Positions 8,392-23,121 of a stretch of 64,000 nt of DNA are shown here, piece by piece. Within the stretch, counting starts at the first letter, position 1. Each line of letters starts with the position of its first letter. Under the pieces are notes generated by a model. The model saw nothing but the letters and a program-made list of their open reading frames with translations. It did no database searches and was not told the origin of the DNA. The stretch comes from Branchiibius hedensis. Lineage in GTDB: Bacteria; Actinomycetota; Actinomycetes; Actinomycetales; Dermatophilaceae. The stretch is from positions 1,426,001-1,490,000 of the forward strand of contig NZ_UESZ01000001.1 of assembly GCF_900108585.1 (NCBI RefSeq). The letters are read 5' to 3'. The translations under genes and the position numbers were made by a program.

Positions 8392-10440
8392 GTGTCGCTC
8401 ATCACCACCGACCAGGTCCTGCTGGACCTGGACTCCACCAGCAGGGAGGACGCCACCACCCGGTTGGCGCAGACCCTGGCCGCTTCGGGCCGCTGCACGG
8501 ATGTCGATGGCTTCCTGGCCGATGTCCGCGAACGGGAAGCAAAGATGGCCACCGGACTGCCCGGCGGGATCGGCATCCCGCACGCGCGCAGCGCCGCCAT
8601 CACCGAGCCGTCGCTGGCCTTCGCTCGCTCCCGTGACGGCATCGATTGGGGCGCCAAGGATGGCCCGGCACACCTGATCTTCCTCATCGCCGCGCCCGTA
8701 GACGGTGGCGAGGCACATATGCAGATGCTGCCGAAACTGGCCAAAGCGTTGATGAACAAGGACTTCCGCGCCCGTCTCGACGCAGCGACCTCCAACCAGG
8801 AGGTCGTGGATCTCGTCAACGAGCACGTGTCGCTCGACGAGACCGCGTCAGCAACGAGCGCGGTGGCAGCCGCACCTGCGCAGGCCACCGACGCACCCGC
8901 GTCGCTGACCCTGGTCGGAGTGACCAGTTGCCCGACCGGGATCGCGCACACCTACATGGCCGCCGAGGCGCTGGAGAACGCGGCCCGCGAAGCCGGACAC
9001 ACGATGACCGTGGAGACGCAAGGCTCAGCAGGTCTGACCAAACTCACCCCGGAGCAGATCGCCGCGGCCGACGCGGTGATCTTCGCCCACGATGTCGAGG
9101 TCCGCGAGCGCGACCGGTTCGCCGGCAAGCCGCTGATCGACGTCGGGGTCAAGAAGGCGATCAGCGACGGACCGGCCCTGATCGATGAGGCAGCCGCGCT
9201 GGCTGCAGCGTGGAAGGCCGACCCGAGCAAGGCCGCGGCAGCCGCTGCCCTGACCGGCGGGGCGAGCATGGCCACCAAGGTCGACGAGAACGCCGGCTGG
9301 GGTACCCGCATCCGGCAGATCCTGATGACCGGTGTGTCGTACATGATTCCGTTCGTCGCCGCCGGCGGCATCCTGATCGCCCTGGGCTTCATGATCGCCC
9401 AGTTCGCCGGCGGTAAGACCGGCGCGATCGAGGTGACCAAGAACTTCACCCTGGACCCGACCTCCACGGCCCAGGGCGTCACGATCCTGCAGAACAGCTT
9501 CAATCCGACCAACGGGATGCACTGGGCTGCCTTGTTCTTCCTGATCGGAGCGGCCGCGTTCGGCTTCCTGGTCCCGATCCTGTCCGGGTTCATTGCGTTC
9601 GCGATTGCCGACCGGCCGGGTCTGGTGCCCGGCATCGTCGGTGGCGCCGTTGCGGTGACCATGCACGCCGGATTCATCGGCGGCATCGTGACCGGCTTCC
9701 TCGGCGGCTTCCTGGCCAAGTGGATCTCCAGTTGGGCCGTTCCCAAGGGCGTGCGTGGCGTGATGCCAGTCGTTGTCATCCCGCTGTTGTCGACGTTGCT
9801 GACCGTGGGCCTGTTCATCACCGTGCTCGGCCGACCGATCAAGGGCATCTCCGATGGCCTGACCTCCTGGCTGAACGGCATGTCCGGCACCAGCGCACTG
9901 GTTCTCGGCGCGATCCTCGGCGCCATGATGGGCTTCGACCTGGGTGGTCCGGTCAACAAGGTGGCCTACACCTTCGCCACCACCGGTCTTGCAGCAGCGG
10001 GTACCGCGACGAACGCTCCCCAGTTGAAGATCATGGCGGCCGTGATGGCCGCGGGCATGGTGGCCCCGCTGGGTATGGCGCTGGCCACGACTCTGCGACC
10101 GGGTCTGTTCAGCGAACCGGAGCGGGAGAACGGCAAGGCGGCGTGGTTGCTGGGGCTGTCCTTCATCAGTGAGGGCGCCATCCCGTTCGCTGCGGCCGAT
10201 CCGTGGCGGGTCATCGTGTCCTCCGTTGCCGGCTCAGCGGTCACCGGCGCGTTGGCCATGCAGTTCGGTACCACTCTGCGCGCACCGCATGGCGGTATCT
10301 GGGTGCTGCCGCTGATCGGCAACTTCCTGCTCTTCCTGGTGGCTCTGGTGATCGGCGTACTGGTCACGACGGCCCTGGTGGTGGCCCTGAAATCGGGCGA
10401 CCGCAGCCGCCAGCAGGTGGACGCCGCGGCTACTGTCTGA
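8392..10440 (+). CDS. fruA: PTS fructose transporter, fused IIA-IIB-IIC
   Basis: A 682-residue fused enzyme II that imports fructose and delivers fructose 1-phosphate to the cytoplasm. The domains in order are IIA (about 1-150, phospho-His64 in GIGIPHARSA), an Ala/Thr-rich linker, IIB-fructose (about 171-265, phospho-Cys180 in VTSCPTGIAHTYMA), a second linker, and IIC (about 300-675) with multiple hydrophobic segments beginning ILMTGVSYMIPFVAAGGILIALGF. The GTG start at 8392 follows a GAAAGGA ribosome binding site; the much longer in-frame opening upstream lies inside fruK and is not the gene. It sits between fruK and the general PTS genes. Confidence 0.95.
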   Translation: MSLITTDQVLLDLDSTSREDATTRLAQTLAASGRCTDVDGFLADVREREAKMATGLPGGIGIPHARSAAITEPSLAFARSRDGIDWGAKDGPAHLIFLIAAPVDGGEAHMQMLPKLAKALMNKDFRARLDAATSNQEVVDLVNEHVSLDETASATSAVAAAPAQATDAPASLTLVGVTSCPTGIAHTYMAAEALENAAREAGHTMTVETQGSAGLTKLTPEQIAAADAVIFAHDVEVRERDRFAGKPLIDVGVKKAISDGPALIDEAAALAAAWKADPSKAAAAAALTGGASMATKVDENAGWGTRIRQILMTGVSYMIPFVAAGGILIALGFMIAQFAGGKTGAIEVTKNFTLDPTSTAQGVTILQNSFNPTNGMHWAALFFLIGAAAFGFLVPILSGFIAFAIADRPGLVPGIVGGAVAVTMHAGFIGGIVTGFLGGFLAKWISSWAVPKGVRGVMPVVVIPLLSTLLTVGLFITVLGRPIKGISDGLTSWLNGMSGTSALVLGAILGAMMGFDLGGPVNKVAYTFATTGLAAAGTATNAPQLKIMAAVMAAGMVAPLGMALATTLRPGLFSEPERENGKAAWLLGLSFISEGAIPFAAADPWRVIVSSVAGSAVTGALAMQFGTTLRAPHGGIWVLPLIGNFLLFLVALVIGVLVTTALVVALKSGDRSRQQVDAAATV

Positions 10441-10478
10441 ACAACGCCACTTTCATCAATCATCAAGGAGTGACTCCC

Positions 10479-10745
10479 ATGGCAGAACGCACCGTCACCA
10501 TCGCGTCAGCGGTTGGTTTGCACGCTCGACCCGCCGCGCTGTTCGTCCAAGCGGCGTCCGAAAGTGGACTGGACATCGAGATCGGCCGCAAGGGCGAGGA
10601 CCCGGTGGATGCCACAAGCATCCTGGGGGTCATGGCCCTTGGCGCCAAACACGGCGAAGAAGTCGTCCTGACCGCGGACGGCGAGGGCGCCGACGAGGCT
10701 CTCGACAGCCTGGTCGACCTGCTGTCGCAGGACCTGGACGCCTGA
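10479..10745 (+). CDS. ptsH: Phosphocarrier protein HPr
   Basis: An 88-residue HPr that relays phosphate from enzyme I to the IIA domain of FruA. Phospho-His15 lies in the signature GLHARPAALFV, and Ser47 in DATSILGVMALG is at the regulatory serine position, although no HPr kinase can be seen here. An AAGGAG ribosome binding site precedes the ATG. It is followed four bases later by ptsI, so the operon encodes a complete fructose phosphotransferase chain. Confidence 0.97.
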   Translation: MAERTVTIASAVGLHARPAALFVQAASESGLDIEIGRKGEDPVDATSILGVMALGAKHGEEVVLTADGEGADEALDSLVDLLSQDLDA

Positions 10746-10749
10746 GCCG

Positions 10750-12423
10750 ATGACTGCACTGCGAGGTATCGGGGTCAGCGCCGGAGCGGCGTACGGACCG
10801 GTCGTGCTCGTTTCTCCGGCGGTCCGGCCGCCGGAGAACGAGCCGGCGGCCACGGATCCGGACGCCGAATTGGTCCGGGTCAAGGCGGCATTCGAACAGG
10901 TCGCCACGGACCTCGATACCCGCGCAGCGCACGCCGACGACACGGCACAGCAGATCCTCACCGCCACGGCGTTGATCGCCCGGGACAAGAGTCTGCACAA
11001 GGCGGTGGGCAAACACCTGGCCGCGGGGCAGGGCCCGGCGACCTCGGTGGCCGCAGGGGTGGAGGAGTTCGCCGCCCAGTTCGAAGCGCTTGGTGGCTAT
11101 TTCGCCGAGCGCGTCACCGATCTGCGGGACGTGGGATCCCGCACCGTCGCAGCGGTACTCGGGGTGCCCGCACCCGGCGTACCCGAACTCACCCAGCCCA
11201 GCGTGATCGTCGCGCAGGACCTGGCCCCCGCTGAGACCGCGACTCTTGACCGTTCCCTGGTCGCGGGAATCGTGACCGCCGAAGGTGGACGTACGAGCCA
11301 CACCGCGATCCTTGCGGCCCAGATGGCGATCCCGGCGGTCGTCAACTGCGAGGGTGCGCTGGATCTCGAACCGGGCAGCATGGTCGCCGTCGATGGCGAC
11401 TCCGGTGAGGTGCTCCTGTCCCCCTCGCACGAAACGGTCGAGCGACTGCGCGAGCGGGGCGATCGACGTACGGCGGCCCTCGCCACCTCCGCCGGCCCGG
11501 GCCGGACCCAGGACGGTCACCCCGTGGCCCTTCTGGCCAACATCGGTGGCGTCGCGGACGCCGTCGACGCCGGCGCCCAGGACCTGGAGGGCGTCGGGCT
11601 GTTCCGTACTGAATTCGTCTACCTGTCCGCCACCCAGGCGCCGACCGTGCAGGAGCAGGCGGACATCTACCGCCAGGTGTTCGCGCCGTTCCCGGGCCGT
11701 CGGGTCGTCGTACGCACCCTCGATGCGGGCGCGGACAAGCCGTTGGCGTTCGCCGACCTCGGACCGGAGGAGAATCCGGCGCTCGGTCAGCGCGGACTAC
11801 GGCTGTCCGCGGTGCGTCCTGACCTGTTGGATGCGCAACTCGAAGCTCTGGCGGTCGCGGCCAAGGACACTGGCGCCGACGTGCGGGTCATGGCGCCCAT
11901 GGTCGCCACCGCTGAAGAAGCCGCGTGGTTCGCGCGGCGGGTGCAGGAGAACGGACTGCCGAAATCCGGAGTGATGATCGAGGTTCCCGCGGCTGCCCTG
12001 CGCTCCCGGCACGTGCTGGCTGAAGTCGACTTCGGCAGTCTGGGCACCAATGACCTGGGCCAGTACACGATGGCCGCCGACCGGATGCACGGTGCCCTCT
12101 CTGATCTGCTGGACCCGTGGCAGCCCGCCGTCCTCGACGTGGTCGCAGCCGCCTGCCATGGCGCCGCCCACCAAGGCAAACCGATGGGCGTATGCGGGGA
12201 GGCCGGGGGCGACCCGCTCCTGGCTCTCGTGCTCACCGGGCTGGGCGTCCAAAGCCTGTCGATGGCCCCGGCCAAGGTGCCGATGGTGCGCTACGCCCTG
12301 TCCAAGCACAGCCTGTCCGATTGCCAACGCCTGGCCGCGATCGCGCGCGACGCCCGGTCCGCCGGGGACGCCCAGGCCGCCGTACGCGAGGCGGCAAACG
12401 CCGAAGTGACCGCTCTGCTCTGA
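10750..12423 (+). CDS. ptsI: Phosphoenolpyruvate-protein phosphotransferase (PTS enzyme I)
   Basis: A 557-residue enzyme I that transfers phosphate from phosphoenolpyruvate to HPr. The N-terminal HPr-binding and swivelling domains carry active-site His184 in GGRTSHTAILA. The C-terminal PEP-binding TIM barrel has LFRTEFVYL, the ALGQRGLRLS segment, GTNDLGQYTMAADR and the catalytic-loop Cys in GVCGEAGGDP. Length is normal. It is the last gene of the fruR-fruK-fruA-ptsH-ptsI operon and is followed by a strong hairpin. Confidence 0.97.
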   Translation: MTALRGIGVSAGAAYGPVVLVSPAVRPPENEPAATDPDAELVRVKAAFEQVATDLDTRAAHADDTAQQILTATALIARDKSLHKAVGKHLAAGQGPATSVAAGVEEFAAQFEALGGYFAERVTDLRDVGSRTVAAVLGVPAPGVPELTQPSVIVAQDLAPAETATLDRSLVAGIVTAEGGRTSHTAILAAQMAIPAVVNCEGALDLEPGSMVAVDGDSGEVLLSPSHETVERLRERGDRRTAALATSAGPGRTQDGHPVALLANIGGVADAVDAGAQDLEGVGLFRTEFVYLSATQAPTVQEQADIYRQVFAPFPGRRVVVRTLDAGADKPLAFADLGPEENPALGQRGLRLSAVRPDLLDAQLEALAVAAKDTGADVRVMAPMVATAEEAAWFARRVQENGLPKSGVMIEVPAAALRSRHVLAEVDFGSLGTNDLGQYTMAADRMHGALSDLLDPWQPAVLDVVAAACHGAAHQGKPMGVCGEAGGDPLLALVLTGLGVQSLSMAPAKVPMVRYALSKHSLSDCQRLAAIARDARSAGDAQAAVREAANAEVTALL

Positions 12424-12427
12424 GGCG

Positions 12428-12475
12428 AACAGACAACGGCCGGACCTGCGAATGCAGGTCCGGCCGTTGTCTGTT
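12428..12475. terminator. Perfect 22-bp hairpin between ptsI and tRNA-Leu, probable bidirectional terminator
   Basis: Bases 12428-12449 are the exact reverse complement of 12454-12475, leaving a 4-base loop (GAAT). It lies 5 bases after the ptsI stop and 24 bases past the 3' end of the oppositely oriented tRNA. There is no T-run on either side, as is common for actinobacterial hairpins. Confidence 0.85.
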
Positions 12476-12498
12476 GGTGCGAGCCGAAGCTCAGCGAG

Positions 12499-12581
12499 TG
12501 CCGGGAGCGGGACTTGAACCCGCACGCCCTTGCGAGCAAAGCATTTTGAGTGCTCCGTGTCTGCCATTCCACCACCCCGGC
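12499..12581 (-). tRNA. tRNA-Leu (anticodon CAA)
   Basis: An 83-base class II tRNA. The acceptor stem GCCGGGG pairs with UCCCGGC (one G-U), and the D-loop GGUGGAAUGGCAGACAC is leucine-like. The anticodon loop CUCAAAA gives anticodon CAA, reading UUG. A long variable arm and the T-arm motif GGGTTCAAGTCCC follow. The discriminator is A, and CCA is not encoded. It lies 51 bases downstream of pyk on the same strand, so it might share read-through transcription. Confidence 0.95.
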
Positions 12582-12632
12582 AGGGCGGGCCCCAGCATAA
12601 ACGAGCACTGGGGTTACCGCGAAACCCGACGC

Positions 12633-14078
12633 TCAGTCGTCCTCGTACGCCGCAGCCACCTTGTTCACGGCGTCGCCGACCCGGTGCACGCGCAGGGCGT
12701 TCGTGGACCCGGGGATGCCGGGCGGGGCTCCGGCCACGATGACGACCTCGTCGCCTTCCTCGCACAATCCGCTGGTCAGCAGGATCTCGTCGACCTGCCG
12801 AGCCATCTGGTCGGTGTGCTTCACCTGCGGCATCAGGAACGTCTGGACACCCCAGACCACGGCGAGCCGGTTGCGGGTGGCCTCGAACGGCGTACAGGCC
12901 AACATGGGTCGCTTCGAACGCACCCGGGCCAGTCGCTGCGCCGAGTCACCCGAGGTGGTGAACGTGACCAGGTACTTCACGTCCAGTTGCTCGCCAACCT
13001 CGGCCGCAGCGGCCGTGATGGCCCCACCCTTGGTCTTGGGCTTGGTCCCCAGCGGGCGGATCCGCTCCAGACCGTGCTCCTCGGTGCTCTCGATGATCTT
13101 CGCCATCGTCCGCACCGCCTCCAGCGGCCACGCACCGACGCTGGTCTCCCCCGACAGCATGATCGCGTCCGCACCATCCAGGACAGCGTTCGCGCAGTCG
13201 CTGGTCTCCGCTCGCGTCGGGCGCGGGTTCTCGATCATGGACTCGAGCACCTGGGTCGCCACGATCGCGGGCTTCGCGGCGCGACGGCAGATCTCGACCG
13301 CACGCTTCTGCACGATGGGGACCTCCTCCAGCGGCATCTCCACACCGAGGTCACCGCGGGCCACCATCACCCCGTCAAACGCGTCAACGATCGCGCGCAG
13401 ATTCGAAACCGCCTGCGGCTTCTCGATTTTCGCGATCACCGGGACGAAGCGATCCTCCTCACGCATGATCTCGTGGGCCCGGTCGATGTCGGAGGGTTCG
13501 CGCACGAAGGACATGGCGATCAGGTCCGCGCCCAGGCGCAGTGCGAATCGCAGGTCGTCTTCGTCCTTCTCGGACAGGGCGGGGACGCTGACCGCGACGC
13601 CGGGCAGGTTGATGCCCTTGTTGTTGGAGCAGATGCCGCCTTCAACCACGGTCGTGACGACGTCCTCGCCCGAGACCGACACGGCCCGCAACTCGATCTT
13701 GCCGTCGTCGATCAGCAACCGGTCACCCACGCGGACATCGCCCGGCAGACCCTTGAACGTCGTCGACACGATGTCCTTGGTGCCGGGCACGTCGCGGGTG
13801 GTGATCGTGAACGTGTCACCGTTCTTCAACTCCACCGGACCGTCGGCGAAGCGCCCCGTCCGGATCTTCGGCCCCTGCAGGTCGCACAAGATGCCCACGG
13901 CGCGACCGGTCTGGTTCGACGCGTCACGAATCGCGACGTACCGCTTCTCGTGGTCCGCATGGTCACCGTGTGACAAGTTCAGTCGCGCGATGTCCAGACC
14001 GGCCTGCACTAGTTGAAGAGTTCGTTCCGGCCCATCGGTGGCTGGGCCCAAAGTGGCCACAATTTTGGCGCGTCGCAT
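12633..14078 (-). CDS. pyk: Pyruvate kinase
   Basis: A 481-residue pyruvate kinase, converting phosphoenolpyruvate and ADP to pyruvate and ATP at the end of glycolysis. The N-terminal MRRAKIVATLGPATDG, the K+/substrate segment ARLNLSHGDH, the active-site signature VIAKIEKPQAV and the Mg-binding VARGDLGVEMPLEEVP are intact, followed by the C-terminal allosteric domain. It follows gltD by 45 bases on the same strand. The order lgt, then pyk, downstream of trp matches mycobacteria, but here gltBD is inserted between them. Confidence 0.97.
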   Translation of the reverse strand: MRRAKIVATLGPATDGPERTLQLVQAGLDIARLNLSHGDHADHEKRYVAIRDASNQTGRAVGILCDLQGPKIRTGRFADGPVELKNGDTFTITTRDVPGTKDIVSTTFKGLPGDVRVGDRLLIDDGKIELRAVSVSGEDVVTTVVEGGICSNNKGINLPGVAVSVPALSEKDEDDLRFALRLGADLIAMSFVREPSDIDRAHEIMREEDRFVPVIAKIEKPQAVSNLRAIVDAFDGVMVARGDLGVEMPLEEVPIVQKRAVEICRRAAKPAIVATQVLESMIENPRPTRAETSDCANAVLDGADAIMLSGETSVGAWPLEAVRTMAKIIESTEEHGLERIRPLGTKPKTKGGAITAAAAEVGEQLDVKYLVTFTTSGDSAQRLARVRSKRPMLACTPFEATRNRLAVVWGVQTFLMPQVKHTDQMARQVDEILLTSGLCEEGDEVVIVAGAPPGIPGSTNALRVHRVGDAVNKVAAAYEDD

Positions 14079-14123
14079 GGTTCCAACCCTAATGAGCAGC
14101 AGTCGTACGAACGAGTAACAACC

Positions 14124-15573
14124 TCAGACCACCAACGGGCGGTCAGTCGGCCGGATCGGTGCCGGCAGAGCCGAACCACCGGTCAGGAAGGCATCGACGC
14201 CCCTGGCCGCAGCGCGGCCCTCGGCGATCGCCCACACGATCAGGGACTGACCACGTCCGGCGTCTCCGGCCACGAACACACCCGGGACAGAAGTCATAAA
14301 GTCCTTGTCCCGCTTGATGTTTGAGCGTTCGTCGAGTTCCACACCGAGTTGTTCGACGACCCCCTCGCCTTCAGGACCCAGGAAGCCCATGGCCAACAGA
14401 ACCAGGTCGGCCGGAATCTCCCGCTCGGTGCCCGCGACGGGTTCGAAACCCTTGTCGGTGCGCTGCACCTCGACCAGTCGCAGTGCCTTGACGTTGCCCT
14501 GATCGTCACCGACCAGTTCCGTGGTGTTCACCGCGTAGGTGCGTTCGCCGCCCTCCTCGTGCGCGCTGGCGACCCGGTAGATCATCGGGTACGTCGGCCA
14601 CGGCTGATTGTCCGGCCGGTCCTCACTGGGACGAGGCATGATCTCCAGGGACGTGACCGATGCGGCGCCCTGGCGCAGTGAGGTGCCGATGCAGTCCGCG
14701 CCGGTGTCACCACCACCGATGACCACCACATGCTTGCCCTCGGCCGTCACCTGCCCCTCGACGCTCTCCCCCACCGCGACCCGGTTGGCCGGCGGCAGGA
14801 AGTCCATCGCCTGCATGATGCCGTTGAGTTCCCGGCCCGGCACCGGCAGGTCCCGCGGCACGGTGGCACCGATCGCCAGCACCACGGCGTCGTAACGCTG
14901 CCGCAACTGGTCGCCGGTCACCTCGGTGCCCACCGCGGTGCTGCACCGGAACCGGGTGCCTTCCATCTCCATCTGCGCCAACCGGCGGTCCAGGACGGCC
15001 TTCTCCATCTTGAATTCGGGGATGCCGTACCGCAGCAGTCCGCCGGCCTTGTCGGCGCGCTCGTACACCGCCACCGTGTGACCGACCCGGGTCAACTGTT
15101 GCGCGACCGCCAACCCGGCAGGACCGGAACCAATGACCGCAACGGTCTTGCCGGACAACCGGGTGGGGATCTGCGGGGTCACGTTGCCGTGCTCGAAGGC
15201 CTGCTCGATCGTGGTGACCTCGATCTGCTTGATCGTCACCGCGGGTTCGGAAATGCCCAGCACACAGGCGGTTTCACACGGGGCAGGGCACAAGCGGCCC
15301 GTGAACTCCGGGAAGTTGTTGGTCGCGTGCAACCGGTCGATCGCATCCGACCAGTCACCGCGCCACGCCAGATCATTCCACTCGGGGATGAGGTTTCCCA
15401 ACGGACAACCGCTGTGGCAGAACGGGATTCCGCAGTCCATGCAGCGGCTGGCCTGTCGTTGCAGGGAGCCCAACTGCTGCTCCTCGTAGACTTCCTTCCA
15501 GTCCTTCAGGCGCACCGGGACGGGACGGCGGGCCGGCAGCTCTCGCTCGCGGACCTTCAAGAAACCGCGTGGG

Positions 15574-15581
<8 letters not shown>
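14124..15581 (-). CDS. gltD: Glutamate synthase (NADPH) small subunit
   Basis: A 485-residue beta subunit that takes electrons from NAD(P)H through FAD and iron-sulfur centres to the large subunit. N-terminal cysteine clusters (C47, C50, C55, C59 in [14 protein letters not shown]98, C102, C106 in CPAPCETAC) bind Fe-S. The FAD-binding GSGPAG at 151-156 and the NADPH-binding [11 protein letters not shown] follow. The start overlaps the gltB stop by eight bases, so the subunits are translationally coupled. Confidence 0.96.
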
Positions 15582-20103
<4,522 letters not shown>

Positions 20104-20201
20104 AGCCGCTCACCGTCCTCCGGCCGGAGCCGGTTCGTCATCTACCAAGGGCACACCGGGGGTGCGCCCTGCGGGACGACGTTGGCCAGCGGGGTGCCGT
20201 C

Positions 20202-20231
20202 AGCTTAGTTGGCTGGCGGAGTGTTCACCAA
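20202..20231 (-). promoter_or_regulatory. Candidate gltB promoter
   Basis: On the minus strand TTGGTG (20231-20226), an 18-base spacer and TAAGCT (20207-20202) form a reasonable housekeeping promoter in the lgt-gltB gap. The predicted start would leave a leader of roughly 90 bases. No other gene fits in this gap (20104-20246). Confidence 0.4.
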
Positions 20232-20246
20232 ATGGGAAACATCGTC

Positions 20247-21119
20247 TCATTCTGTGAGAACTTCCGGTGCTTCTTCGCGCCCCTCCCGCGTCCCATCCGG
20301 GTGTCGTTTGCCGGCCACGATGAAGCCGATCAAACCGGCGACGAACACCACGATGCAGACCCAGACGTTGACGCGTAGACCCAGGATATGGTTCGCGGGG
20401 TCCGTACGCATCAGTTCGAAGACGATGCGTCCGCACGGGTACAGCATCACGTAGAGCGCGAAGACCCGCCCCCGGCCCAGGATCCGCCGCCGATCGAGCA
20501 GCACGATGAACAGCGCGATCACCAGGCAGTAGAGCGATTCGTAGAGGAACGTCGGCTGGAAATAGCCCAGGACGATGGGCTTACCTGCACCGTCCAGGAC
20601 CGCGCGGCCGGACGACTCGTCCCATTGGTGGATCTGTAACGCCCACGGCAGCGTGCTGGGCCCGCCGTACAACTCGTTGTTGAAGTAGTTGCCCCACCGG
20701 CCCATCGCCTGCGCGACCAAAACCCCCGGTGCGGCCGCATCACAGAAGTCCAGGAAATTCACCCCGATCCGGCGGCAACCGATGTAGGCACCGAGGGCGC
20801 CCAGCGCGACCGCTCCCCAGATCCCGAGGCCGCCGTGCCAGATCTTCAGCGCATCGATCGGGTGGCCACCCTGCCCGAAGTACGGCTGCCAACTGGTGAT
20901 GACGTGGTAGATCCGGCCGCCGACAATGCCGAACGGCACCGCCCACCAGGCCACGCTGAGCGCGTCCTCAGCCTTGGCTCCCCGGTCCACCAGTCGCCGG
21001 CCGGTGATCCAGATCGCGACGGCGATACCCGCCAGAATGCACAGCGCGTACATCCGCACCGGGACCGGTCCCAGCCAGAAGACCCCGCGGGTGGGGCTGG
21101 GCAGATAGGTGACCATCAA
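20247..21119 (-). CDS. lgt: Prolipoprotein diacylglyceryl transferase
   Basis: A 290-residue integral membrane enzyme that transfers diacylglycerol to the lipobox cysteine of prolipoproteins, such as the LivK-type protein at the start of this window. Multiple hydrophobic segments surround the family signature MGRWGNYFNNELYGG (about residues 140-154), with HGGLGIWG earlier and the conserved RxGFxxxE-like region near the C-terminus (GRIVFELMRTDPAN). Its ATG overlaps the trpA stop by four bases, so it belongs to the trp transcript, as in other actinobacteria. Confidence 0.95.
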   Translation of the reverse strand: MMVTYLPSPTRGVFWLGPVPVRMYALCILAGIAVAIWITGRRLVDRGAKAEDALSVAWWAVPFGIVGGRIYHVITSWQPYFGQGGHPIDALKIWHGGLGIWGAVALGALGAYIGCRRIGVNFLDFCDAAAPGVLVAQAMGRWGNYFNNELYGGPSTLPWALQIHQWDESSGRAVLDGAGKPIVLGYFQPTFLYESLYCLVIALFIVLLDRRRILGRGRVFALYVMLYPCGRIVFELMRTDPANHILGLRVNVWVCIVVFVAGLIGFIVAGKRHPDGTREGREEAPEVLTE

Positions 21120-21931
21120 CGACGTACGCCGGCCGACAGCCCCTCGGCGACCTCCACCATCGCGCGGATCCCCTCAGCGGCACTGCGCCCCTCGGCGTCC
21201 GCATCGACCAGCGGTCGCACCAGGGCGGTGCCCACGATGACTCCGTCGGAGAACTGGGCGGCTTCGTGTGCCTGCTGCGCGTTGGACACCCCGATGCCGA
21301 CACAGATCGGTACGTCGGTCACGGCCTTGGCCCGCTCGACCAGACCGGCGGCGCGTTCCCCGAGGCTCTCGCGAGCACCTGTCACGCCCATGACCGAGGC
21401 AGCGTAGACGAAGCCCCGGCAGGCCTGAGTGGTCAGCACCAATCGTTCCGGCGTCGTCGATGGCGCGATCAGGAAGATCGGGTCGAGGTCGTACTTATCG
21501 GCGGCGGCCAGCCAGTCGCCGGCCTCTTCGGGAGTGATGTCGGGGGTGATCAGTCCTGAGCCACCGGCAGCGGCGAAGTCCTCGGCGAACCGGGCCACGC
21601 CGTACTGCAGGATCAGGTTCCAGGAGGTCATCACGACAGCGGCGGCGCCGGCTTCGCGGATCGCTCGCACGGCCGCGAAGACGTCGCGCACGTGGGATCC
21701 GCGCTCGAGTGCCTTGCTGACCGCGGTCTGGATGACCGGTCCGTCCAGCAGCGGGTCGGAGTACGGCAGCCCGATCTCGACGATGTCGGCCCCGGCGGCG
21801 ACGACGGCCCGCATCGCATCGATCGAGTCGGCGACCGTGGGGAAACCGAGCGGCAGGTAGGCGATGAACGCAGCACGGCCCTCGGCCCGCGCGGCGGACA
21901 GCGCCGTTGTCACCTCACTGACGTGTGTCAT
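21116..21931 (-). CDS. trpA: Tryptophan synthase alpha subunit
   Basis: A 271-residue TIM barrel that cleaves indole-3-glycerol phosphate to indole and glyceraldehyde 3-phosphate. Catalytic Glu lies in [17 protein letters not shown], which also contains the catalytic Asp position; the phosphate-binding [10 protein letters not shown] and [10 protein letters not shown] loops are present. The usual AGYP/GDP segment reads LPLGFP. Start overlaps the trpB stop (ATGA). Confidence 0.97.
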   Translation of the reverse strand: MTHVSEVTTALSAARAEGRAAFIAYLPLGFPTVADSIDAMRAVVAAGADIVEIGLPYSDPLLDGPVIQTAVSKALERGSHVRDVFAAVRAIREAGAAAVVMTSWNLILQYGVARFAEDFAAAGGSGLITPDITPEEAGDWLAAADKYDLDPIFLIAPSTTPERLVLTTQACRGFVYAASVMGVTGARESLGERAAGLVERAKAVTDVPICVGIGVSNAQQAHEAAQFSDGVIVGTALVRPLVDADAEGRSAAEGIRAMVEVAEGLSAGVRR

Positions 21932-23121
21932 GCGTCGCCCTCCAGCAGACCGAACCAGCGGGCGGCGGTCTCGACGTCCTTGTCACCGCGCCCGGACAGA
22001 CTCACCAGCAGCAGCGCGCCCGGACCGAGTTCGCGGCCCAGTTTGATGGCTCCGGCCAGGGCGTGCGAGCTTTCGATGGCCGGCAGGATGCCCTCGGTGC
22101 GAGTCAACAGACCGAAGGCCTCCATCGCTTCGTCGTCGGTGATCGGCCAGTACTCGGCGCGACCGGCGTCACGCAGATAAGCGTGCTCAGGTCCGACGCT
22201 GGGGTAATCCAAACCTGCTGACACCGAATGCGATTCGATGGTCTGACCTTCTTCGTCCTGCAGCACGTAGGTGAACGCACCGTGGAGGACTCCGGGGGTC
22301 GCCTGTCCGCTGAACCGTGAGGCGTGCCGACCGGACTCGACGCCTTCACCGCCGCCTTCGAGGCCGATCAGGCGCACGTCGGAGTCATCGATGAAGCGGT
22401 GGAAGATGCCCATCGCGTTGGAACCGCCGCCGACACAGGCGAGCACGGCGTCCGGCAGCCGCCCGTAGCTGTCCAGCACCTGCCCGCGGGCCTCGACCCC
22501 GATGATCCGGTGGAAGTCGCGCACCATCTCCGGGAACGGGTACGGCCCGGTGACGGTGCCGAGCACGTAGTGGGTGTGCTCGACGTTGGCCACCCAGTCA
22601 CGGAACGCCTCGTTCACGGCGTCCTTCAGCGTCTGCGAACCGTGCTCGACCGGGACGACCGTGGCGCCGAGCAGTCGCATCCGGGCAACGTTCAGCGCTT
22701 GGCGTTCGGTGTCGACCTTGCCCATGTAGACGACGCACTCCATGCCCATCAGGGCAGCAGCGGTCGCCGTGGCGACGCCGTGCTGGCCGGCACCCGTCTC
22801 GGCGATCAACCGCTTCTTGCCCATCCGACGGGCCAGCAACGCCTGACCGAGCACGTTGTTGATCTTGTGCGAGCCGGTGTGGTTCAGATCCTCGCGTTTC
22901 AGGACGATCTGGGCCCCGCCGGCATGTTCGGCGAAGCGCGGCACCTCCGTGATGATCGACGGCCGACCGGTGTAGGTGCGGTGCAACTGCGCCAGCTCAC
23001 CCAGGAACGCCGGGTCGTGGGCGGCCTTGGTGCGCACCTCGTCGAGTTCCTCCAGCGCCGCGACCAGCGCTTCGGGCACGTAACGGCCCCCGAAGTCACC
23101 GAACCGGCCCAGCCCGCTCAC
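21928..23121 (-). CDS. trpB: Tryptophan synthase beta subunit
   Basis: A 397-residue PLP enzyme joining indole and serine to make tryptophan. The cofactor Lys86 is in [10 protein letters not shown], the catalytic Glu in [11 protein letters not shown], and the phosphate-binding glycine loop in [10 protein letters not shown]. It has the usual length. It overlaps trpC and trpA by four bases each, coupling the alpha and beta subunits. Confidence 0.98.
   Translation of the reverse strand: MSGLGRFGDFGGRYVPEALVAALEELDEVRTKAAHDPAFLGELAQLHRTYTGRPSIITEVPRFAEHAGGAQIVLKREDLNHTGSHKINNVLGQALLARRMGKKRLIAETGAGQHGVATATAAALMGMECVVYMGKVDTERQALNVARMRLLGATVVPVEHGSQTLKDAVNEAFRDWVANVEHTHYVLGTVTGPYPFPEMVRDFHRIIGVEARGQVLDSYGRLPDAVLACVGGGSNAMGIFHRFIDDSDVRLIGLEGGGEGVESGRHASRFSGQATPGVLHGAFTYVLQDEEGQTIESHSVSAGLDYPSVGPEHAYLRDAGRAEYWPITDDEAMEAFGLLTRTEGILPAIESSHALAGAIKLGRELGPGALLLVSLSGRGDKDVETAARWFGLLEGDA

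Noticed and set aside
12117-13973. 618-codon plus-strand frame spanning ptsI end, the tRNA and the antisense of pyk
   Set aside because: It runs through a tRNA gene and a terminator hairpin and has no family similarity.
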